DNA from: Sipunculus nudus
Lineage: Eukaryota > Annelida > Sipuncula > Golfingiida > Sipunculidae
Reading direction: 5' to 3'
DNA: 64,000 bases
Assembly (NCBI GenBank): GCA_026874595.1
Contig: CM049314.1
Span: 55,783,812 to 55,847,811 of the forward strand
The translations under genes were made by a program, and so were the position numbers. Below are positions 23,393-34,439 of the stretch, piece by piece (position 1 is the first letter of the stretch; every line of letters begins with the position of its first letter). The notes below the pieces were generated by a model that saw only the letters and a list, made by a program, of their open reading frames with translations, was not told the DNA's origin and searched no databases.

Positions 23393-23784
23393 TATATAGA
23401 TTATACAATTTCCAGCAAAATATATATTTAATATATGACACGCTCATTCTTGTATTGTGAACAAGGCAATTCTCTGTCTCTCTATCTCACTCTCTGTCTC
23501 TCTCTGTCTTTCTCTGTCTCTCTCTGTATCTATATCTCTGTCTCTCTTTGCCTCTGTCTCTCTCTCTAATAGGACCTAAACTCTTAATAATCACTACTTC
23601 TACTTGAACGCCATCTATAAGTAATAGTGAATGCATAGTGATAGTATTTCTGTTTTTGTTGCAGAAGAAACACAAGGTTAAGCTGAAGAAGTCAGCAGTA
23701 AAATGTACCAGTGGATATATGATGGTTGCCGTTAATTGTATCAAAAAAGAATGAAACTTATAATTGATAGTTTCTTTGTGTTTC

Positions 23785-23935
23785 AGTAAATTGTATTCAT
23801 ATTGATATTCATGAATACATTTGTATTTGTATTCGTATTCGTTTTCGAATACATTTGTGTTTTGGAGTATTTGTATTCGTATTCGTGTACCCCTGCTGTA
23901 TTCGTATTCCTATTCGAATACATTTATCCTGTATT
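23785..23935. repeat. right subterminal GTATTCG repeats of the hAT-like element
   Basis: GTATTTGTATTCGTATTCG and TTCGAATACATTT words mirror those at the left end. Confidence 0.75.
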
Positions 23936-23957
23936 GGACCCATGTCTGTATTATACA

Positions 23958-24157
23958 CAAGCGGATCCAGGGGAGGGGTCCAGAAGGTCCGGACCCCCCC
24001 CCCCCTTTTTTCATTCGAAGAGACCTTTTTTTAAGGGTTTCAGGCAAAAGGTTTGGCCCGGACCCCCCACCCCACCCCCTCTTTTCCGGACCTGGGGACC
24101 TTTTTTTCATTAGTCCTCCTGGTTTCCCCCTTTTCCTAAATCCTGAATCCGCCCCTG
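23958..24157 (+). mobile_element. MITE with GCGGATCCAGG-type termini, copy 3
   Basis: CAAGCGGATCCAGGGG to TGAATCCGCCCCTG, with the same internal poly-C runs and the stretch TTTTTTTCATTAGTCCTCCT. It starts two bases beyond the target duplication of the hAT-like element. Confidence 0.8.
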
Positions 24158-24882
24158 ATATGTATAATATGGCAAGCGATAGAGGAGTTGAAGTATAAGG
24201 AGCACAGGGGAGGACGGTTACCCCCTCCCAGTGTAGAAACATTTTCTTTTTAATTTAGGCTGCATGTATAAGGGCGCAATCCGGTTATGATTTTTTTTTC
24301 ACTATTAAGCACTAATTGTTCTACTTCACAGAGTTTATAGATCGACAGAATTGGGCGCTCTTTCCCTTAGAAAGGCCCCCCCCCGTAAACTCGACCCAAT
24401 AAAGGTTTACAATATAAAGGTATACTGGTACTACTATTGTGTATGCGTATGATCTTTGTGTCGTATACATAATCTTAATCGCAGTGTTATCGGGCCTATG
24501 AAAAAAAAACCGACCCTCTATCCTTGTTGCCTCCAGCTATATATGATAAACCGGTCAGCCCTGGTTTATTAGTAGGTCAGATAAAAGTCTCAATGTATTT
24601 TATCTATACCTTATATGTATGTATGTTTTTTATATGTCAAAGACTCAATGTCGAATTTTGTATTATCTTTGATACCTATATATCAACTGTCCGGGACATT
24701 TATTATATTATATGACCTTCTGTATTCTTATATACGTATGTTACTGTGTACATATAACAATACAGTTCAATGTTATTATTAACGTCAGTAAAAAGACAAA
24801 TATACACATGCTGATAAAACCACTAAAGATAGCCCCCCCCCCCCCCCGTGTAAAAAAGTAGCCATGCACGTTATCATTATTA

Positions 24883-24935
<53 letters not shown>

Positions 24936-25076
24936 TGAGAGAGAGAGAGAAACCCATTGCATTCAAAATGCTCATGGAGATCGATCTTGCATTTTGGTCT
25001 TTAAATATTTTGTATTTTAAGCTGTTTAAACTTTACAAAATAATAGCACACACACACACGCGCAAACACAAGCATC

Positions 25077-25122
<46 letters not shown>

Positions 25123-25126
25123 GATG
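24158..25126. other. unassigned DNA with simple repeats
   Basis: Holds poly-C at 24,833-24,847, (GA)n at 24,882-24,952, CA/CG dinucleotides near 25,050 and a TA run to 25,120. No gene. Confidence 0.6.
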
Positions 25127-25239
25127 TATGAATGGCCATGCTGGTTCGTTGTATATATATAGATGGAAATAGTATACACAAAGAAGTCGATTCATATACC
25201 TTTCCATCTATAAACAATGAACCAGCATGGCCATTCATA
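25127..25239. repeat. perfect-looking hairpin, ~38-bp arms
   Basis: The left arm (25,127-25,169, GAATGGCCATGCTGGTTCGT...AGATGGAAA) pairs with the right arm (25,201-25,239, TTTCCATCTATAAACAATGAA, CCAGCATGGCCATTC). The loop is about 31 bases and the stem has a small TA bulge. It may be a tiny MITE or foldback; the size also suits a small-RNA precursor. Confidence 0.75.
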
Positions 25240-25639
25240 AATCTTTATATATAACATATGCTGCACATTATATAAGGCCATCGATCAGTTCTCCTTGCTG
25301 CATGTTTAGTCGCTTTGCCGACACATGTAGTGGCACTCTCTACAATAAACCTTTGACCTAACGGTAAAGACCTCTCAGACACCATGCAGGGGGTCGTCGG
25401 ACAACTTTATTGGTCTCGGTTAACTTACAATGAGTCTCGCCTTTCATGGTTGAGTGGACTGTCAGCTTTTTACAAAATATAGCACATAAAGGTTGTAATT
25501 GGTATATTTATGCATGAATCCTTTTTCACTTAACACCGCAGCAGTTCATCGGAAAAGGACGCATTATGAACCATGCAATCGACAGCATCTCCGATTATCG
25601 CTCATTCGTCACACGTGTTTTTGTTTATATTTTGGGCGC
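25240..25639. other. unassigned DNA
   Basis: Nothing recognised. Confidence 0.4.
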
Positions 25640-25670
25640 CCTTATTGACACACGGGGTGTGTCAATAAGG
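25640..25670. repeat. head-to-head terminal repeats (palindrome)
   Basis: CCTTATTGACACAC and GTGTGTCAATAAGG, 14-base perfect arms around GGG, six bases before a third copy of the same terminal repeat. Confidence 0.9.
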
Positions 25671-26369
25671 TCCAGCTTATTGACACACGGTTGAACTGCG
25701 CATGCGTCTAATCTGTCACACTCCCGCTTGATGGCAGGGCGTTCACCGTGTGTCACTAACACCCCTGTCGTGATACTCGATATCTTATTCTATTTGATAA
25801 TTTTTTTTTAACTAGAGAATAATCAACAAATATAATAGGAACAAATTAACTTTATTGAAATAAATACAAGATATAGTAAGTTAATCACAGTGTCTTGTGA
25901 CTAAATATACAATCTATATAAGCACATAATGTCATTCGATACTGAATAATTAAAGTATAGAGATTAACCTGGAGCATTGGATACTTTATTAGCGGTTTAC
26001 TACTTGTACTATAATTTAGACCGTGATTACTAGGAATATGGTCACATTATTCTGTATGAAATGTACGCTTTTCCAGATTTTCAGGATGTAAAATGTACTT
26101 GGTCACAATCAGAGGAACAACCCGAAAACGTTCTGACATAACGATTTAAACATGGTTTGGAGAGAGTACAAGCAGAAATCGCTCTGTAGGTTTTGGAAAA
26201 GTAATGGTCCTTAAATAACTATATAGAGACTGAATGTGCGTGACCATTTTTCGACTAAGGGGGAAATTTTCTAAGTTACTATGAGCCATATGGAATGGTC
26301 ATACCTTCGTCAACAACTCATCATATTGTCCTGATCGATTATAGAAAGTCGTACTCCAAAAAAATTAAT

Positions 26370-26679
26370 CTTATATAGCCAAAGATCAGAGTGGATTTCG
26401 GAAAGGACGCTCCTGTATCGATCATATTTTTGTTGTTACTTCATTATTAAGCAATCGTTTGCCTCAAGAAAGAGAAATACGTCGCCCTGGTGAGTTGGCC
26501 CGGAAAAAGCTTTTGATTCGGTAAATATAGGAAACTACTTTTTGCTGGGCTGTTTTGAGTAAAAACTGATTCCAAATTCTATAATGCCATAAAAAAGTTT
26601 ATATAGTAGTTATTCAGCTAAGGTATGATCAAATAATTTTTTTCACAAATTGGTTTGGAATACCATGCGGGGTACAAGC

Positions 26680-26716
<37 letters not shown>

Positions 26717-26805
26717 CCACCAACCACGTTTGCTATTTATTTCTTTTTATAAAAGTATTTAATATTAACGGCTTAGCAGAAAAAATAATAAGGCCGTATA
26801 AATAA

Positions 26806-26853
<48 letters not shown>

Positions 26854-27850
26854 TTTGTATAGGAAACGGAAGCGACATTATAACTTCGTTTCTATATAGA
26901 CGACATTCTATTAATGACGAACACAGAGGCGGAATTGCAAAATTTACTTTTTACAATCGAGTGTTGTGTAATTCCTGGCAGCTTTAAAAGTGAACACAGT
27001 GAAGTGTTATGCATTTAAAGGGTAACAGGATGACACTTACAAACTTGAAATATTATCATTATGGTACCGAACTGTGAGCGTTCATAAGTGCCTATGTTTT
27101 TACCTACGTTCACGAACACCTAAACTCTGATAAAAGTTCTGATTTCTCAGAGGATGCTGGATTATTAGCTTTTGGTTCAATAATGGACAAATTTAGGAAT
27201 AATAAGAATATATGACCCCTTTACAAAATTATATACTCTGGGGGTAGTAGATTATGCGTCTGAGATATGGGGATATGCCAAAACCCTGTGTGTTAAATTG
27301 CATTTTTTTTAGCTTTCACAGGTATTTTCCTTTGATATTCCTGCTCTAAACGGGACATTTGTTAGATAGTTAACATGTGTGGTTAGTATATCATTTCATT
27401 GATATGTTACGGTTTCGAATCACTTAAGTTTTTTCCAGTTTTTTTCAGCACTTACGACAAAGAAGAAAACGTTAAGAAGTTTTAACCCGATAGCAAAGAT
27501 ATACTTGCTCGGATATGGTGTTGGATACTTGCGCTGAGAAGAGAAACTGACAGATTTCAGACACAATGGATGACACCAAAAATTAAATACATAAATAAAT
27601 ATATAGGAACCTAAAAACTTAAGAAAGAGGTGTTCCATAACTAAAAACGGTGATGTCGAAGAAGAGACAAAGGAGTTTTGATTGTTCTGCCTATTATGAA
27701 CCTCTATCCTTTTCTTTTTGATTAAACATCTTACACTATTACGCATGCAGTTTCCTGATCTTGATGAAACAGTTCAATTGGTTTATTTAATAAATTGTGA
27801 CCATAAGGTTTTGGTAGAATACTTGATCCGCTGTTGGAACAAGTGAAAAT
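26370..27850 (+). pseudogene. LINE reverse-transcriptase fossil (CR1/L2/Jockey-like)
   Basis: Frames read QSGFRKGRSCIDHIFVVTS (26,390 on), EKAFDSVNIGNYF (about 26,506), then the catalytic YIDDILLMTNTEAELQNLL (YIDD codons 26,893-26,904). VVDYASEIWGYAKTLCVKL (27,240-27,300) and the C-terminal LDETVQLVYLINCDHKVLVE (about 27,755) follow. These are successive RT, thumb and post-RT blocks of a CR1/L2/Jockey-group LINE. There are many stops and frame changes, and two TA runs (26,680-26,713; 26,810-26,850) interrupt it. No endonuclease part or 3' tail was seen. Clade is not certain. Confidence 0.75.
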
Positions 27851-28928
27851 ATTTACTTTAACGCTCTTATAGAAAAAAAACCCGCACACTATAATGATTT
27901 ACTGCATTTACATTTGAGGTGATATAAAAGCCGAAAGGGGACTGGATGATTTACTGATGTATCTGAAAAAAGGTTTATATCATGTATGTTTCATATCATT
28001 GTAATTAAAAATAAAATACTAATGAAAGCTGCAAAGAAAGTCCAAACAATCAATCATTCTATAAAATATACACAATATATACAATATCAACATGTTCAGA
28101 TACGGAAACAAACATGCATACGCATTTAATAATATACAAAATATACATAAATATACAAGATTTCTTGGAATATTAAAAAATACCAACTTTTCCAAAAATT
28201 TCTCCACAGTCTTCTTCAGTATTATCCTTCTCGATCTCTGTAAGGGGTTTCAAAATTGCCTGCCCTGCCAAGGGCCCGTGATAAGGTAAATGTGCATTTT
28301 AGAGAAATGTTTAAAGGCTTATTTTATAATCCAAAATTTTATTATACTGTTATAAGGAAAAATGTATACCTATATTAGAATAACTAAAATATTTGATATG
28401 TGTTGACCTTGTCTCGTCCCATGACGATTTATTCCGATTCGCTCTGCTGCTCTCTGATCATATCACAGTTGTGGATCGACTGGATTCCGAAACAAGTATT
28501 GACGAAAAGTGCTCAAATATAAACTTGTGCAATGCAACGTTTTCTTGGCGACGTCATCTACGTCATGCATAACGACTAACGTTATGGTGGAAGATAAAAA
28601 TTTGAGCAGATAAATTCGACTTAGGAGATAGAATTACTCCAAACAACAACACCTTTCATTATATATTTTTTTCCAATAAGTATTCAAAATAAAATACACA
28701 GTTGCCCTGAATAATCCCTGTTACAAAATGGCAAAAGAAACGACTTCGCAATGGATAATACACCACATTTCATGACGCCGAATTTCCTGGTTTCCTTTGA
28801 AGTTACTTGGCCCTTTGATCTAGGATACCAGTGATTAACGGTGCATCAGCTTAATTGCGGTACGCTTGACTGACCACTGCTGACACACGGTGACCGCCGT
28901 GCGCAGATCCTTTCCTGACACAAGGTAA

Positions 28929-29003
28929 CCGAGACTTCCAAATCTCAGTACCCGAGACTGCAAAACACGGTAACCGAGACTTACAACGGGGATAGCCGAG
29001 ACT
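28929..29003. repeat. four CCGAGACT subterminal repeats, ~22-bp spacing
   Basis: CCGAGACT or CCGAGAC starts at 28,929, 28,952, 28,974 and 28,996, just inside the right terminal repeat of the TTATTGACACACGG element. Confidence 0.75.
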
Positions 29004-29296
29004 TTCGGACCGTGTGTCAATAAGCACTACGTTATATTTTGTTATATCAAGACATGTCACGTACCAGATAAACGGTTCCTCATACGATTTTATCTTATTA
29101 TTATTTTCACATGTACAAATAAACAGTAGCTAAACTGTGCAGAAATTTGTCATAATCTTCGTTCTACTTAAGCATTGCTTTGCCGCGTAGTGCGTGATGC
29201 CGTGTAGGTCAGGCGCATATCGGACGTGAAGCTATTCTCTCCGAATAGCCGTGACGTCACGTGAATGATGTAGTGGTTAAGACTATGACGACACTA

Positions 29297-29372
29297 CAGA
29301 AGGGGGTCCGGGGGGGGGGGGGATGGGGGGTGGGGGGTGTCCGACCCGAAGCAACCTTTTTTTAAAGGGTTT
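29297..29372 (+). mobile_element. MITE with GCGGATCC-type termini, truncated copy
   Basis: CAGAAGGGGGTCCGGGG, then poly-G, CCGACCCGAAGCAACC and TTTTTTTAAAGGGTTTTC match the left half of the MITE. The right half is absent and a SINE follows. Confidence 0.5.
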
Positions 29373-29400
29373 TCGAACGTGCACTGATGTCACTTCTCTG

Positions 29401-29516
29401 GTTAGTTTCGTAGCCAAGTCGTTAAGGCAACCGCACCGGAAATCGGAGATCGTGGGCTCGATTCCCACAGACAGTGAACCGACATTTCTGTGTATACCGT
29501 TTCCATCTCTCTCTTT

Positions 29517-29520
<4 letters not shown>
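29401..29520 (+). mobile_element. second type of tRNA-derived SINE (head)
   Basis: TAGCCAAGTCGTTAAGGC (box A, 29,411) and GGGCTCGATTCCC (box B, 29,454-29,466) form a Leu/Ser-type tRNA-like head. About 50 bases and a (TA)n tail follow. The 5' acceptor arm does not pair properly with the 3' side, so it is not called a tRNA gene. Confidence 0.65.

Positions 29521-29522
<2 letters not shown>

Positions 29523-29569
<47 letters not shown>
29523..29569. repeat. (TA)n microsatellite
   Basis: Alternating TA directly after the SINE head. Confidence 0.95.
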
Positions 29570-29572
<3 letters not shown>

Positions 29573-29791
29573 TACAGTTAGTGTTACTTCATGTTCGACA
29601 GAAATGTTTCATGAGCACAGCTGACTAGCCGGCTAATTCTTCAGGGACAAACTGAAGTGATCAGATATGTGGGTTAAGTTCGTCATAATAGTGTATACAT
29701 AATAGTGTATAATGTATACGATACATTTTTTTTTGCTCCCCTGCATGGTTGAGCACTTTCACTATGATGTATTGAAAATCTATGTGTTTTT

Positions 29792-29793
<2 letters not shown>

Positions 29794-29875
<82 letters not shown>
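29794..29875. repeat. (TA)n microsatellite, ~80 bases
   Basis: Pure TA; ends exactly where a hAT-like terminus starts. Confidence 0.95.
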
Positions 29876-29879
<4 letters not shown>

Positions 29880-29953
29880 GTTGAGTCCAAATACTTTCAA
29901 AGTAATCGATTACAATTACAATTACTTTCGTGTTTTCAGAAAAGTAATCGATA
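29876..29953 (+). mobile_element. solo hAT-like left end
   Basis: CAGAGTTGAGTCCAAATACT followed by AAGTAATCGATTACAATTAC words. This is the common hAT terminus style (CAGAGTTGGGC with AGTAATTG subterminal words). No matching right end was found downstream. Confidence 0.5.
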
Positions 29954-31598
29954 TATATATATATATATGAACAGTTACATGCAATTTATTTTTTTTAAAA
30001 TTACACCCCTTAGGACAGACAGTCGTTCCCGACACTAAAACAGGCATATATAAAAGCAGTTATTGCGATCGTTAATTATAATTAACATATACTTCAAATA
30101 ACAAATTTCATGTCACACACATAAAAAAGCACATAAATATACATGGAACCATTTATTTCATATACAGGGTTTTAACTTCACTGCAATAAAGACAGGTTGT
30201 CCAGGTAAATAAATAAAGTCGAGAATTTACCATGCCATTAATTACCTCCATGGACTTTGCCACGGACTTTGCATGATCCAATCGGACTCTGAATTTTGAA
30301 CCACTGTCTGTGTCAAACGTTTAACTGTAAATAACAAACCACTCAGCTTATGGTGTAACGTAATATGCCAAGCCCGATTTAAGGTACAAGAATACTGGAG
30401 TGACTGTCCATTATGAATGCACTGCAGGGGCAACCATGTGTGTGATCTATAATAAACTTTATAAAATAAAAGGGACCCATAAAAAAATATTTTATCAATT
30501 ATATTTTATTTGATAATTTTAAGATTCTTTTTATTTTTAGTTGATTTTATTATTACTTTTTTATATATATTAATATTATAATAATTATTATTATTATTTC
30601 AAATATTTATGCAGGATATTTTAACTGGTCTCAATGCATTTTGATCTTCCTCTAGGCCCGTTGAAAAATTAGAGATATAAAATATACTACAATACATATG
30701 ATCATATACACATATTAAATCTATCAGATATATAATGATAATTAAATTTTGCATATTGTTAAACATATAACAATATATTAATAGAATAAAACATTGCAGC
30801 CACTGTGAAACTTGGATGAATGGAAAAGGAATAATACACTCCAAGAAAAAGGGGTCCAACAAGAAAACAAAAGAGTTCTTAACACTGGATTGAGTTTGCA
30901 TATGTTTTGTCATGAGGTTCTAAGTTACAGACCATCTATGTAAAGTTTATTACATATTGGTTGTTCCATATAGGCATATATATACGGCCTGAGCTCATTG
31001 TGTCCCCCCCCCCCCCATTAAATGGGTTATCTTTTGTTGGTTTAGTTTGGATACGGTTTAATTAAAGAAAATTTTGTGTATATATAGCATTCCATTGTAT
31101 GCGCCGCACTTTTTTTGGAAAAGAAAGGGAGCTAAGGGAGGCACCAGTCAAGAAGTGATACTCCAGTAATTTGACGAAGTCTTGAAAGTTCAGTGCAACT
31201 CTCAGATTCCTAACTTTGGGCAAATAGGCCAACCGTATATATATATATTTCATTCCGCACGTACAATAAGATCCACTCTTTAGGACAAAAATGGTAGTGA
31301 ATGTATAATGTCATTTATGTCCATGCAGGGTACAGAGTTATTATCAGATGGAAAAGAAAAGGAAAAAAAAAATAGTAATTGGCTCGCACTGGGACATTCA
31401 TTTTACTTTGATCAGTGCCGCAACGGAATATATACCAAATTGTGATTTATAGAATGGAATTTTAAGTGTTTACAAGTTAATGAAGTCATACCGCCAGTTC
31501 TTATATGTCACCGAGTCATGTACAGGCTAAACTTAATATAACCTAAGTTATCGATCATTTTAAAGGAAAAACGGATTTTCGTTCTATGGGGCATGTAT
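29954..31598. other. unassigned AT-rich DNA
   Basis: Includes a TTATTA-rich stretch at 30,480-30,600 and poly-C at 31,003. A 63-codon minus-strand frame (31,062-31,253) has no domain I can name. Confidence 0.4.
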
Positions 31599-31600
31599 TT

Positions 31601-31636
<36 letters not shown>

Positions 31637-31648
31637 GTAATAATAATT
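31599..31648. repeat. (AAT)n microsatellite
   Basis: AATAATAAT run; similar AAT runs lie at 31,733-31,752 and 33,167-33,213, on both sides of the next element. Confidence 0.9.
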
Positions 31649-31752
31649 GTACTACCCTCATCCTATAACGATCACATACTATAAACATGCTATCGGAGCC
31701 GTTACACCAATGATAATATTAATGTACTACGATAATAATAATAATAATAATA

Positions 31753-33166
31753 ACTAGAATACGGGTAGTCGACAAGCGACTACGTGTATCCGCCAATATC
31801 AGAGTGGAACGGGTAAGTGAGGCATGGATTGAGTGGCAAGGGGAAATAGAGTGAGGTGTGTTGCATATTACCATGGATGTCCGCAGCCGAAATGTGTATG
31901 TAGGTTGTGCCACCTACCACAAAATCCAGAAAACTGTCCAAGTTGTATACATATGGAAAATTTAAGGCATATACTTCAAACCACTACTGAGATATAGTTG
32001 GAGTCGGCCCCTCCAGTTTTGTGTATGATAAAGAGCTATATGAAATCTATACACAAGCAAAATTATGGCCAAATCGGTCGAAAGGTTTCCGAGATATGAG
32101 ATTGGATTTCTGCAGCGTAAACTAGAATGTAGGTGGCGCCACCAGTCATAAAATCAAGAAAACTGTCCAGGATGTATAAACCTGCAAAATTTTAGGCAGA
32201 TATGTCAACCCACTTCAGAGATATGAGTGATTTTATCCCAAGGCAGACAAACAGACGGAAGCTGTGCAAAAATTGTTGCAGGTGGCGCCACCGGTTTTGC
32301 GGGTGATAAAGAGCTATGTGAGATCTATACACATGCAAAAATTTGGCCCATTCGGTCAAACGGTTCCAGAGATTTTAGCTTGGATGTCTGCCGTGTAAAC
32401 TAGAATGTAGGTGGCGCCACCAGTCATAAAATCAAGAAAGCTGTCCAGGATGTATAAACCTGCAAAATTTTAGGCAGATATGTTAATCCACTGCCGAGAT
32501 ATAAGTGATTTTATCCCACGGCAGACAAACAGACCGACGCTGTGCGAAAATGGTTGCAGGTGGCGCCACCAGTTTTGCGTATGATAAAGAGCTATGTGAG
32601 ATCTATACACATGCAAAATTTTGGCCCAATCGGTCTAAAGGTTCCAGAGATATAAGCATGTATGTCTGCAGCGTGAACGTAAAAGAAGGGCGCGCCACCT
32701 GTCATAAAATCAAGAAAGCTATATCCAGGATTTATACGCATGCCGAATATCAGATGAATTTGTCAAACCACTGCAGAGATATGAGTGATTTTAACCCAAG
32801 GCAGACGAACAGATGGACACTGTGCAAACATGGTTGCAGGTGGCACCACCATTTTTTGTGTATGTTATAAAGTTATCCAAAGGCTATATTTGTACAAAAT
32901 TTTTTCCCTGATCGGTCAAACGGTTCCCAAGATATGTGGGTTTATGTGTGGAAACAGACGCACATATGGACGCTGGGCAGAGGGAAAGGTCAGAGGTAAA
33001 CGCGAATTGGTCAGGCACCAGTTCACATGTGAACCAATAATTGGTGTAAGTTTCGGAAAAATCAGTCCAGTAGTCACAGAGGAGTTCTCCGGAAACGAAC
33101 CCAGCGGCGGCGGAGGAACCCGGTCAAAGACATATAGTATCCGCAAAACTTCGTTTTGGCGGATAC
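31753..33166 (+). mobile_element. Helentron-like element with alternating 129/149-bp repeats
   Basis: The left end holds a hairpin (GTAGTCG/CGACTAC) and then GTATCCGCC (31,786-31,794). The right end holds GTATCCGCAAAAC pairing with GTTTTGGCGGATAC around a TTC loop (33,137-33,166). The core has GGTGGCGCCACC-type palindromes at 32,132, 32,281, 32,410, 32,559, 32,688 and 32,839, alternating 149 and 129 bases apart, so the full unit is 278 bp. AAT repeats lie on both sides. No coding. Assignment to Helentron-like elements is by analogy (inverted ends, terminal hairpin, tandem core). Confidence 0.6.
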
Positions 33167-33262
33167 AATAATAATAATAGTAGTGATGATGATGATGATA
33201 ATAATAATAATAATATGGGAACAATGGGTCACTATGCTCAGCTGACCTTGAAGGTAAAAATA

Positions 33263-33481
33263 TTAAATGGAGATAAAGTCTGGGAAGAAGAGGTAATATA
33301 GGCCATGGTTCGTTGACATGATTGAAGAAATTGTTGCAAATAATATTTTGTGATCTGACCATGTGTTTCCTAATGTTGAAACTGAAGCATGTAAGCAGTT
33401 TGTGAATGTAAGATCTATACAATTACCATGATCATTGGCTGGCTTTTTGATAAATTGTTGACAGTCTGGCAGTTTACACAT
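33263..33481 (-). pseudogene. LINE endonuclease fragment
   Basis: The 72-residue frame contains DHGNCIDLTFTN and, after about 16 residues, WSDHKILFATI. These match the final blocks of APE-type endonucleases of non-LTR elements (hydrophobic-DL-hydrophobic-TN, then SDH with the catalytic His). The part before and the rest of ORF2 are missing. Short; call of modest confidence. Confidence 0.5.
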
Positions 33482-33549
33482 TTGTTAAATTGGATCTATT
33501 TTTTATAATATATATTATAAGACCTATGTATTTTTTTTATTTTATAAAA

Positions 33550-33790
33550 TGTATTCAGTTGAAATATAACCAACGTCCCCAGTCCACAGATGCAAGGATT
33601 TGGTGGTGCTGGTGGCGTGTGTGTGTGGGCGGGGGGGGGGGGGGGGGGGGTTGAATGATGGGACTTACAACATGTATTCAGTTGAAATATAACCAACGTC
33701 CCCATGCAGTCCACAGATGCAAGGATTTGGTGGTGGTGGTAGTGTGTGTGTGTGGGGGGGGGGGGAGGGGGTTGAATGATGGGAGTTACA
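33550..33790. repeat. 123-bp tandem duplication with G tracts
   Basis: TGTATTCAGTTGAAATATAA starts at 33,550 and 33,673. Both copies run through GATGCAAGGATTTGGTGG, a GT tract and a poly-G run (20 G at 33,631-33,650) to TTGAATGATGGGA. Confidence 0.9.
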
Positions 33791-34439
33791 TCTCTGTATT
33801 ATTATATTGATATACGTAGGATTTTCACTAATTAAGCAATTCTTACAGGATAAAAAAATTCATTCACAATTACTACATATTTAAAAAGGACAGACAGACT
33901 GGTAGACAAAAAAGCTGATAATATATGAAGTTTCAATTATTTCTCAATTTCTTTATTATATCATTTTTTAAAGTTAAACATCTGCAATAAAACACAACTG
34001 AATATATGATGCTTTCAAATTTCAGACTTTAATAGCTTAAAAGAATATGAAAGTTATTTCAACAGTGCTTATAGAAAAAAAATTCATAATTAATATATAT
34101 ATATATAAAATGATAATGGAGAGATGATGGACAGAGCTGATCATTTTATGTTCCATTCTCTTGAGGCAAGTATATATTTGAATTTAAGATCTTAATTTTT
34201 TGCTTATCCATTTATTTTTAAATTAAATAAACTTTACACATTTGCAATAAGAACTAATGCCCCAGTGCACAGGTGCAAATGACTGAAAATAACTGTACAC
34301 CTGTCACAGCAGGGGATCTCCCCCAGTGACTGTAATAGATTAGTAACCCTGGCATGGCTATCCTCCAGTGACCAGGAATGGGCTGCCTGCATCTTGACAA
34401 AGCAAGTGACTATCTGTACAATAGAGCCTCAAGAAAAAA
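33791..34439. other. unassigned DNA, possibly body of the next element
   Basis: AT-rich, with CCCCAGTGCACAGG and CTCCCCCAGTGACTG words near 34,260-34,340. No gene. Confidence 0.4.

Larger units (their letters stand above)
20474..23948. mobile_element. hAT-like element with 8-bp target duplication
   Basis: The left terminus CAGACATGGGG and the right terminus CCCATGTCTG are inverted repeats of hAT style (CAG...TGGG). The flanks are a perfect 8-bp direct repeat, TATTATAC, at 20,466-20,473 and 23,949-23,956, as hAT insertion produces. Both ends carry subterminal GTATTCGTATTCGAATACATT words. The 3.4-kb interior holds no recognisable transposase; it contains a MITE, a duplicated TC-rich segment and another inserted element. 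It is thus non-autonomous, or an old copy filled by later insertions. Confidence 0.8.
25640..29024. mobile_element. element with TTATTGACACACGG terminal inverted repeats
   Basis: TTATTGACACACGG at 25,677-25,690 is matched by CCGTGTGTCAATAA ending at about 29,023. A second inverted match lies further in: GGCGTTCACCGTGTGTCA near 25,739 against TGACACACGGTGACCGCC near 28,879. A third and fourth terminal copy form a palindrome at 25,640-25,670. Between lie a LINE fossil (26,370-27,850) and unassigned DNA. That the two ends bound one transposon is inference from matching arms; no target duplication was found. Confidence 0.5.

Noticed and set aside
29401-29473. Leu/Ser-type tRNA gene
   Set aside because: Good box B, but acceptor arm pairing fails and it runs into a (TA)n tail; treated as a SINE head.
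32505-33171. Open frames of 121 and 128 codons
   Set aside because: They follow the 278-bp repeat unit and repeat themselves; repeat-derived, not genes.
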